64,000 nucleotides of DNA from Thinopyrum elongatum (Eukaryota > Streptophyta > Magnoliopsida > Poales > Poaceae): positions 377,985,380 to 378,049,379 of the forward strand of contig CM022302.1 in the NCBI GenBank assembly GCA_011799875.1. The letters are read 5' to 3'. The notes under the pieces are model-generated. The model was not told the DNA's origin and made no database searches. It worked only from the letters and a program-made list of their open reading frames with translations. A program made the translations under genes and the position numbers. Positions 55,430 through 64,000 of this stretch are shown here, in pieces. The first letter of the stretch is position 1, and the number at the start of each line of letters is the position of its first letter.

Positions 55430-57830
55430 AAAGAATGAAGGCGTCTTCCCCGGATCCAGTTCTTTCCCGTCCATGTGCGCTCGCCGTGGCGCCGTCGTAT
55501 GCCGTTGTCAACATGCTCAACAAATGAGAGGAATCCGAAGAGGACTGTACGCCGAGAGGCTGACAGTGGGGACCCACCAGGTCCAAGCCGTACGCAAGCA
55601 AGTGCCTCATTGGAAAAAAAAGCTTCCTCCTAATTGTATACTGACGTTGGGGCCCACGGATTTGTCAACCTAGTTAATAAACGAAATAAATTTCCAACGA
55701 TGACTGACATCGGGGAGCTTTTTTTTCAGGGGTATCTGGGGTTTTTTTTGTTGCGGGAAAGGGGTATCGGGTATCTAGCTGGTATCATTTTTTTTAGAGG
55801 GCAAACAAGTATCAGCTAGGCCTAAGTTTTGTTTTTTAACATGCGTAGCCCACGACATACCGAGACAGTGGTTTCAACTTATTTTTTGAGGTCCATCATG
55901 TACGTACCGGCCTATGGGCCTCCCAGCGGAGGTTTTACTTTTTCTTAAACATCGGCAGCCCAATGTATTTTTTTAATAAAACGCAGATCTCTGTTCTATT
56001 TATCTATATATAATAATAATAATGCAGTGTCCAATTTATGTTTTCCCTTCTAACCACATTATATATATTTATATTATTACTATTATCGTATATTTAATAG
56101 AGACTTATATATACATTATAAAAACATCCCACGTCTTATTAACTTATAAAAGTAAATGTTTAACAGAAGTTGGCAAGGAAAATCCTGGTTGTTTTTTACT
56201 CACAGGCAAGGAAAATCCTGGTGATTGCGTACAAAAGTTTGCGAAGATTTTAAGGACCAATGTAATAATAACGCGCTCATTTTTGTTTTGAGCAATAACT
56301 CGCTAATTTGTTAATTTTATATATAATAAAATGTGTAGCTTCGATTTATTTTTTGATATTAATTGCTCCTTCTAACCTAACATTAAATATAGAACAAGCC
56401 CAGCTAATTCGTGTATTTCAAGAAAGTGCAAATGGGCTGGGATTTCTTAGAAAATATTAAATGGGCCGCATTGATGCGAAATTATTTTTTCACCCAGTCC
56501 AGCAAATGGACTATAAATTCAAGAAAACATGGGTTAAATATATGCGACATTTTTGCAGCCTGACATGTGGGCCAATAGGTCGAAGCCTACGCAAGGCGTT
56601 GTCAACTTAGTCAACAAATGATTCTGACATCCACAGCCATTGGATTTATATCCAACGGCCGACATGCACCTTCAATCTCTCGTCTTCTTCCTCCAGCGTC
56701 GCTGGGACTGCCTGCTTCGGCCTCCGGCGGCTAGCGGCTCTACTTAGCACGCATCACTGTGAAGCGCTACCCCACCGCCGGCCAGGCTATCCCTCCACCC
56801 CTCCACACCTCCTATTATTCTGCACCGACTGCAGCCCCACGCCGCACCAGAACCAGTTATAACCCTTGTACTCCTCTCAATTTGCGACTCCACTGCCGCG
56901 TCTTACCATCTCCGGGTCGTTCCTGTCTGGGCCCTCGCCGTCGTCCACCGCCTTGCTGCGCTCGGCGCGGCGTGCTCAACAAATGAGAGTCATCGGAAGA
57001 GGACTGTACGTGGAGAGCCTGACAACTGGGACCCACGAGGTGCTCCTTATTAAGCTGAAAAAATGTTTCCTTCCCCTGACAGCTGGGACCCACCGGATGT
57101 ATCTTCGCATGGAAGGAAGTGCCTCCTTGTTATGTGAAAAAAACTATTCCTCCCGATGACAGCTGGGACCCGACAGATTTGGTGGCTGACTTGTGGGCCT
57201 ACCAAGCTGACGCGTACGCAGGGCTTTGTGAACTTAATCAACAAATGATTCTAGCAGCTGGACCGTTGGATGTTAATCCAACAGCCGTGCTGCTTCTACA
57301 AGCTCTGTTCTTGCTCCTGTCTCCCGTGGGCGGCAGTGCTGCGCTCACCCGAACCAGTCAAGTTTCCCACTCCTCTCCATCTGCGACTCCACTCCCGCGT
57401 CTTCCCCATCTCCGGGTCGTTCCAGTCTGGGGCCTCGCCGTCGTCCATCGGCCTTGGTGCGCTCGGCACGGTGTGGTCAACGTGGTCAACAAACGAGAGT
57501 CATCGGAAGATGACTGTATGTGAGAGGCTGACAGTGGGGAAGCACCACGCCCATGGATGCATGCATGCAACTGCATCCTTTTTACCCTGAAAAATAATGT
57601 TTTCGCCCCCTGATAGCTGGGACCCACCAGCTACATCTTCGCACGCAAGGAAGTGCGTCCTTATTACGGGCAAAAAAAAATGATTCCTCCCCCTGACAGC
57701 TGGGACTCAGCAGCTATATCTTCGCACACAAGGAAGTGCATCCTTATCCTCCCTGACAGCTGGGACCCACCCGGTCAAAGCATACGTAGCGTTGTCTGTC
57801 TTGTCGCGAACGTGTACGTACATTCTGGTC
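55430..57830 (+). repeat. Three copies of a 0.5-1.4 kb spaced module plus 'gacagctgggacccac' units
   Basis: A block with 'gcgtcttccccatctccggg', 'ctcgccgtcgtcc', 'caacaaatgagagtcatcgg' and 'aagaggactgtacg' occurs near 55438, 56900 and 57400. Units with 'tgacagctgggacccacc' followed by 'atcttcgcac' and 'aaggaagtgc' recur near 55560, 57020, 57078, 57155, 57612, 57697 and 57755. Small ORFs here are repeat by-products. Confidence 0.7.
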
Positions 57831-58059
57831 GATCGGTCCCTCTGCAATGATGAACCGTGGCCGAGTAAGTAGCGGCACATGTCATAGTAGAGCCCCCCAC
57901 GTAGCAGTTCAGGTTGTCCCGTCTAAATCGTGTACACCTACATACAGCTACACGCCAAAAAAATACGGCCACGTACGTACATACGAGCGGGGTCTCGAAA
58001 CGCGTACTCGCGCATACGGACGGCCATGGCTCGTGTACATGGAGAGGCAACGGACGGCA

Positions 58060-58870
58060 GCCACGTTGTCCTATTCATCGGTAGCTAACCGGCTGGGTCA
58101 GAATGGAGAAAACAGCGTCCTGTTCACCGGGAGCCAAGTGACTGGGTCGGAACGCGTCCTGTTCATCGGGACCGAAGCCACTGGGTCGGAATGGGTCGTG
58201 TTCAACGGGAGCCAACTGGCTTGGACGGAACAGCCGGAATGGGGTCTGGCGTTCCGCAAAACGGAAGAAAATGGCCTTCTGTTCAACCGCGTACGGTCGA
58301 AACGGGGTCCTGTTCATCGGGAAGGGTCTGGCGTATCGCACAACAGAGGAAACGGACTTGTGTTCGAGTGCCTACGGTCGAAACGGGGTGCTGTTGATCG
58401 GGAGGGGTGTGGCGTACCGCAAAACGGAGGAAACGGACTTGTGTTGGAGCGCCTACGATCGAAACGGGGGTCCTGTTCATCGGGAGGGGTGTGGCGTACC
58501 GCAAAACAGGACTCCACGGGCTACTGTTCATCCACCGTCTACTGCCTCGCTCCAGCCTCCACGGGCTACTGTTCATCCACCGTCGACTTCCTCCAGCCTC
58601 CACCAGCTACTGTTCACCACGGGGGTCCTGTTCATCCAGCCTCCAATGGCTACTGTTCAACCAGCCCTCCACATGGGGTCCTGTTCAACCAGCCCTCCAC
58701 GGGGTCCCTCCACCGGCTACTGTTCATCCACCCCCACCTCCTCGATCAGGGTCATGTTCATCCAGCGGTAATGGCCTCTACTACCACGGGATCCTGTTCA
58801 TCCAACCCCCACCGGGAACTGTTCATCCAACCCCCACCGGGGACTGTTCATCAAGAGGCAGCTTCGATCG
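58060..58870 (+). repeat. Right subterminal array with 'cctgttcatcggga' and 'ctactgttcatcca' units
   Basis: Units of 81-91 bases share 'tcgaaacggggtcctgttca', 'ggcgtaccgcaaaacggag' and 'gaaacggacttgtgtt' (58291, 58382, 58463). They then break down into shorter 'ctactgttcatccacc' copies. The 344-codon frame across it (57847-58881) is an artefact of repeats with no stop. Confidence 0.75.
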
Positions 58871-59368
58871 GCTTCAGTTAGCAGCAGTAGCGAAGGAATC
58901 ACTCAGGTTCAGTTAACAGCCAAGGGATCGATCGGGGTTCAGTAACGTAGCTAGTGCAATCGCTCAGGTTCAGCTAGAGCCCAACGCCTCGCTCGGGTTC
59001 ATTTAGAGCCCAACGCCTCGCACACACACGCATACGTCTACGAGAGAAACGTGCAAACCTCCATGCATCGCTCGGCCCCGACCACCACCGTAACCGGGAA
59101 CTCCCCGAAATTTTATTCGCCCTCGCTTCTACCACGATTTTTTCCGTCATGGACGGCCCAAAGAATGTCATGCAGGTGCGTCCCCGGCCCGCCCAGGATG
59201 AAAAGCCCATTTTCTGTCATGATTTTTTTTCATAGAAGTAGGAGCCCACCACATCTATGATGATACATGCTTTTGTCACAATTATCGTCATAGAAGTGTC
59301 ATAAGCATGACAGAAAAAAAAATTCGTTCGGCCCAAAATGTCACGGATGTGTCTTTTTTTTTGTAGTG

Positions 59369-59371
59369 AGA
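59369..59371. repeat. Right 3-bp target duplication of the CACTA element (AGA)
   Basis: Follows GTAGTG and matches 29685-29687. Confidence 0.85.
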
Positions 59372-61281
59372 GTATTCTAACAAATCACGAATTATGTGTG
59401 TCCCTCTCAAAAAGGTGTGTCCAACAAAGATGATTGTGGCAAACTAAAAAGCAAACAAATAAAATATTCATATAATACATGAAGCTCCAAGCAAAACTCA
59501 TATCATGTGATGAATAAAAATGTAGCTCCAAGGAAAATTACCAATGGTCGATAGAAGAAAGAGGGGATGCCTTCCGGGGCATCCCCAAGCTTAGATGCTT
59601 GGGAGTCCTTGAATATTAGTTTGGGGTGCCTCAGGAATCCCCAAGATTAGGCTCTTGCCACTCCTTATTCCTTCATCCATCGTGATCTCACCCAAAACTT
59701 GAAAACTTCAGCACACAAAACTCAAAAAAAACCTTCGTGAGATCCATTAGTATAACAAAGCAAATCACCACTTTAGGTACTGTTGTAAACCCATTCATAT
59801 TTTATTATTGTATTATAACTACTGTATTTTAACTTCTCCATGGCTTATACCCCCGATACAATCCACAGTTTCATCAAAACAAGTAAACAATGCAACGAAA
59901 ACAGAATCTGTCAAAAACAGAACAGTCTGTAGTAATTCGAATAATGACTATACTTCTATAACTACAAAAATTCCAAAAAATTCGGGAAACATGGGAAATT
60001 TGTATATAAATCACGTGTAAAAAGTTCAGAATTTTTCCACGCTCCAGCAAAGTTTGATAATTCTGCTACTGGATGCCAAAGTTTCTGTTTTCTCACAGAA
60101 TCAAATCAACTATCATCCAAATCATCCCAAAGGCTTTACTTGGCATAAACACTAATTAAAACACAAAAACACAACCATAACAGTAGCATAATTGTGTGCA
60201 CACAAAAAAAGAAAAAGTTATTGTGTTATCTCCCAACAAGCTCTTTCTTTATAGCCATTAAGATAGGCGTGAGATTTTATTGATGCTCACATGAAAGATA
60301 ATAATTGGAACACAAAGAGAGAATCATAAAACATGTGACAAACAAATTTAAGTCTAACATACTTCCTATGCATAGGAATTTTATAAGCAAACAAATTATC
60401 AATATAAGAAATATCTAGCATATGGAAAGAGAGGAATAAAACATTGACAATCTCACCATAACAAGAGGTAATTTAGTTACATGAAAATTTCTACAACCAT
60501 ATTTTCCTCTCTCATAAAAATTACATGTAAGATCATAATTAAATTCAACTATATAGCTATTGTATAAAATTTTCTCTTCATGATCCACATGCATAAAAGG
60601 TTTATAATCTTCCAAGATAGTGGGATTAACATCAAATGAAGTCATGACCTCTTCAAACCCATTTTCAATATTATCGCAAACATATTCATCATGAGGCTTA
60701 AATAAATTTTCAAGGCCATAATAATCATTATCACCCCAATCATGATCATTGCAATAAGTAGTGAACATAACAAATCATCATGCCCAAGTTTGCGGTTCTG
60801 CATATCATTAACACAATTGACATTAATAGAATTATAATAATATCATTGCAATCATGCTTTTCATTCAAGGAGCTGTCATGAATCACCTTATAAATTTCAT
60901 CTTTTAACACTTCATCACAATTTTCAGATTCATAAATTTCAAGTGAAACTTCATAAAGATAATCTAGTGCACTCAACTCACTAGCAATTGGTTCATCCTA
61001 ATTGGATCTTTAAAAAAAATAGCAAGAGGATGAGGATCCATCTTAATTTTTCTTATTTCTTTTTCTGTTTTTGAGTGTTGACATGAAGGCAAAAAGCAAG
61101 CAAACAAGCAAAAAGGCAAAAGAAAAATATTTTTGTGTTTTCGTGAAAACATTTTAGAAGTGGGGGAGATGAAAACGAGAGGCAAATGGAAAACAATGTA
61201 AATGCAAGCAGATGAAATTTTGCGATGGTACTTGATAGATATTGATGATGTCTCCCTGGCAACGGTGCCGAAAATTCTTCC
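59372..61281 (-). other. Element B internal region, 5' part; no coding capacity
   Basis: Aligns with element A 4690-6356, including 'gcatccccaagctta' phrases (59580). A minus frame at 60415-60768 (MFTTYCNDHDWGDNDYYGLE) is open for 117 codons and acidic. I do not recognise a retroelement domain in it, and it may be a remnant of an internal ORF. The degenerate PBS lies at 61254-61271 (minus TCGGCACCGTTGCCAGGG). Confidence 0.55.
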
Positions 61282-62566
61282 TGCTACCTGTGAGCTATGT
61301 TGGGATTTCCTCGAAGAGGAGAGGATGATGCAGTATAGCATAGATAAGTATTTCCCTCGGTTAACACCAAGGTTATCAATCCAGTAGGAGAACCACGCAA
61401 CACCTCATTAGTAGTACCTGCACACAAAGTAACAAATACTTGCACCCAACGCGAACAAGGGGTTGCCAATCCCTCGGCGGTTAATTGCAAGGATCAAATC
61501 TCGTAGTGATAGGTAGATAAATAAAACAAAAAATAAAATAAAGAAAAGAAAAATTGCAGCAAGGTATTTTTGGATTTTAAAATACGATAAAAGCAGACCC
61601 GGGGCCATAGTTTTCACTAGAGGCTTCTCTCTTGAAAATAGCATATGGTGGGTGAACAAATTACTATTCGACAATTGATAGAAAAACGAATAATCATGAC
61701 GATATCCAAGGCAATGATCATGTATGTAGGCATCATGTCCGAGAAAAGTAGACCGACTCCTGCCTGCATCTACTACTATTACTCCACACATCGACCGTTA
61801 TCCAACATGCATCTAGAGTATTATGTTCATACAGAACGGAGTAACGCCTTAAGCAAGATGACATGATGTAGAAAAAGTAAACTCATGCATGAATAAACCC
61901 CATCTTTTTATCCTTAATGGAAACAATACAAATACGTGTCTTGTCCATTTCTGTCACTGGGATATAGATCACCGCAAGATTGAACCCATCACAAAGTACC
62001 TCTCCCATTGCAAGAAAAATCAATCTAGTTGGCCAAACCAAATCAATAGATCGGAGAGAAATACAAAGCTATAATAATCATGCATAAAAGATTGTATAGA
62101 ATAATCAAATAATATTCATAGATAATCTGATCATAAACTCACAATTCATCGGATCCCAACAAACACACCACAAAAAGTGATTACATCGAATAAAACTCAA
62201 AGAACATCGAGGAGAACATTGTATTGAAGATCAAAGAGAGAGAAGAAGCCATCTAGCTACTAACTATGGACCCATAGGTATGTGGTAAACTACTCACACA
62301 TAATCGGAAGGGCAATAAGGTTGATGTAGAGCCCCTCCATGGTTGATTCCCCCTCCGGCAGAGTACTGAAAAAGGCCTTCAGATGGGATTTCTCGAGAAC
62401 AAAAGTTTGCGGTGGCGGAAAAAGTATTTCGTGTGGCTCTTTGTTGGTTTCTAGATTTTAGAGAATTCATAGAGGCAGAATTAGGTCAAACGGAGCAAAG
62501 GTGGGCCCACGAGGCACCAGGGCGCGCCTACCCCCCTGAGCACGCCCTGGTGGCTCGTGGCCACCT
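61282..62566 (-). repeat. Element B 5' LTR, interrupted on its outer side by element C
   Basis: Homologous to 26248-27530. Homology ends after 'ggccacct' at 62566, where the LTR of element C begins with TGTTGG. Confidence 0.75.
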
Positions 62567-63109
62567 TGTTGGTGATATAACCCCGCGGTATAACCCGCCC
62601 TAATAGGGCCGGGTCAGATCATTGGAGACTTATGAAGTTGGGCCTCAAACAGGCTAGAACGATCAGGATGCAAGGCCAGAAGGGTGGCTCACAAGGTGGG
62701 CCGGCTTAGGGCCCGAAGCTAGAAGGCAGCCCGGAGGATGTAAGCCTCTATATGATGACTTGTCTTATAAGGCAAGGCGACTTAGAGTAGGGCTCGGTCA
62801 CGGATCGTAACCCGACCCGGACTCTTCTAAGCTGGAGGTCTCGACCTGTATATAAAGGTGAGTCCCTGGCTCAGAATAGATAGGTTACAATCAATCGATA
62901 GCTAGGTCAAGCGAATCCGCTCCCTTGTAATCGATATTCAAGCAATAAGCAACAAGAGCATGAGTAGGCTTTTACCTCCGCCGTGAGGGGCCGAACCTGG
63001 GTAAACTCGTGTCTCTCGTCCCGCTCAACCCCGACAAGCTAATCGCCGTTGCGATGGCCTCACGACTAAGTCCTCACACTAAGACATCTGTCGTGACAAA
63101 ACCACGACA
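62567..63109 (+). repeat. Element C 5' LTR (543 bp)
   Basis: Starts TGTTGGTGATATAACCCCG and ends CAAAACCACGACA, so TG...CA with short inverted ends. A TATA-like 'tatataaagg' lies at 62849. It is directly followed by a PBS-like TGGCGCTCACCGTGGGG at 63111. Confidence 0.75.
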
Positions 63110-64000
63110 GTGGCGCTCACCGTGGGGCCATCACACGGTGGTTTCGAGTTCTTGAAGGGCTCTTTCCCAGAGATCAAGGGATACGCCGTTGGCAGAATGA
63201 CCAAGAGTCACCGCGGCAAGCTCTACATCGACGACGCTGGCTGGGGTCCCGAGGCCGACTCAATCGAGTATGGGTACCGGGTCCCCTTCGGCGGAATCCA
63301 CGTCTTCATCGGCAAGATCGGCGGATCTGAGCCGGAGCCGGACGCCTGCACCGACCTCATTGAGCCGACTCGGCATATGCAACCCGCCCAGATCCAAGCC
63401 GGCCAGAAGCATGTTTCATTGGTTTCACGCAAGGCGCGGAACTCGCGGAAAACTCTGCATCTGGAGGGGAGACTCTCAGCTACTCAGGTGATGAGTCCTC
63501 CACCGGTGAGACGGAGTCACTCTACCAACTTCAAGACGGCGGGCTTGGGGGCTATTCCGATGGCGACATGATTCCGGACCCCTACGAGCCGCCGTGCCGA
63601 GCCGCCATCTTTATGGATGGGACGGCGCCGGTTCTCAATTCTTCAATGACTGCAGCTATAGCATCTGATTTGGCTGCCACAGCAGCCGTCTCAGTTAGGC
63701 CTCCGGCTCAGGTACTATCTGACCTTATGGGTACTCTGACGACCCTGCTAGTGATGGATGTCACCGTTGCAAATCAAGCAGAGCGCAATGCGGAGATTGC
63801 AAAAATTCGCGAGCAGATGAACAAGGCCCAGGAGGATATCAATGCTGAGAACATCCAGATGGCTGCACTGAAAGCTCAGGTGGATGCAGAGGCAGAGCGC
63901 CTGAAGGCCGAGGCTTGGCATCTAAATATGGACCAGAACGCTTCTAATGCAGTGTTTCGGAGAAGGCACCAGAGTCGTTTACCATTGGTATATGACCAGA
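63110..64000 (+). pseudogene. Element C gag start, frameshifted, runs off the window
   Basis: Downstream of the LTR a frame at 63110-63571 reads SHGGFEFLKGSFPEIKGY and later FGGIHVFIGKIGGSEPEPDA. From about 63400 the gag-like sequence moves to another frame (EACFIGFTQG, then YQLQDGGLGGYSDGD and DPYEPP) that stays open to the window edge. The end of it is a charged, helical stretch (NAEIAKIREQMNKAQEDIN). This is the usual N-terminal gag-type leader of grass gypsy elements with this LTR class. No nucleocapsid knuckle or protease is reached within the window. One frameshift makes this copy defective unless a sequencing or assembly error is involved. Confidence 0.55.

Larger units (their letters stand above)
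29688..59368. mobile_element. CACTA (En/Spm-type) transposon, 29.7 kb, apparently non-autonomous
   Basis: The left end is CACTACAAAAAAATACAC, then TTCCGTGA. The right end, reverse complemented, is CACTACAAAAAAAAAGACAC, then ATCCGTGA. Both ends carry subterminal motifs around TCATGACA/TGTCATG. It is flanked by a perfect 3-bp duplication, AGA, and sits in element B's internal region, with element A providing the uninterrupted version. No frame resembles a Tnp2-type transposase. The interior holds gene-like pieces, duplicated modules and smaller transposons, listed separately. The orientation of the parent element is unknown. Confidence 0.85.
26248..62566 (-). mobile_element. Element B: gypsy-like LTR retrotransposon, minus strand, split by later insertions
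   Basis: It consists of a 3' LTR (26248-27795), an internal region in two halves (27796-29687 and 59372-61281), a degenerate PBS (61254-61271) and a 5' LTR (61282-62566) that is interrupted by element C. It is the same family as element A by LTR and internal sequence. The internal halves together are about 3.8 kb and carry no recognisable gag-pol. The 29.7-kb interruption is a CACTA transposon. The rest of the 5' LTR should lie beyond element C, outside the window. Confidence 0.75.

Noticed and set aside
57847..58881. 344-codon open frame on the plus strand
   Set aside because: It runs through the right subterminal repeat array; the peptide is a chain of the same repeat (LFIG, CSS, SSTV) with overlapping open frames on the other strand.

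Overview
This window looks like plant nuclear DNA from a large, repeat-rich grass genome, most likely a Triticeae species (wheat, barley or Aegilops). The evidence is nested LTR retrotransposons of Triticeae style (LTR start TGATACGTCTCC, tRNA-Asp-type primer binding site TGGCGCCGTTGCC), Stowaway MITEs of the CTCCCTC type, large CACTA, MULE, hAT and Helitron copies, and one GC-rich grass gene with GT-AG introns. There are no bacterial operons, rRNA genes or CRISPR arrays.

Only one host gene looks intact: a double B-box zinc-finger gene (BBX20/21/22-like, 241 aa, three exons, 20275-21447). It has its own TATA box and a canonical AATAAA, and it sits in a small low-repeat island at about 18.8-21.7 kb.

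Layout. 1-1672: plus-strand gypsy LTR fragment. 1673-7877: minus-strand gypsy-like element A, non-autonomous, with a truncated 3' LTR. 7878-8585: unassigned. 8586-10545: decayed LINE, minus strand. 10561-12417: GC-rich retroposon between 15-bp direct repeats. About 13.0-18.8 kb: region with related palindromic ends, a 1.8-kb dimeric TTGCAGTTGCAA satellite and fragments of a minus-strand gene. 18.8-21.7 kb: BBX island. 23885-24570: hAT-like element. 26248 to the right edge: gypsy-like element B, a relative of A, split by two later insertions. One is a 29.7-kb CACTA transposon (29688-59368, 3-bp target duplication AGA). The other is a plus-strand gypsy element C (62567 onward, LTR plus a frameshifted gag start).

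The CACTA element is the most interesting object. It shows no recognisable transposase. It carries a 54-bp subterminal array on the left, a different repeat array on the right, and between them a cargo of gene-like pieces: a multi-exon minus-strand gene (31.4-33.6 kb), a KIB/DUF295-like pseudogene, a charged coiled-coil pseudogene, a gene with a frame-shifting 70-bp tandem duplication, and a minus-strand gene with 45-bp coding repeats. It has also received a MULE (9-bp TSD), Helitrons, a Stowaway and another MITE. Tandem duplication of exon-sized modules recurs along the cargo.

The elements do not form a pathway. The order of nesting gives relative ages: B is older than the CACTA and C, and the CACTA is older than the MULE, provided the MULE was not carried in as cargo. 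All family assignments rest on motifs read by eye; no database search was possible.
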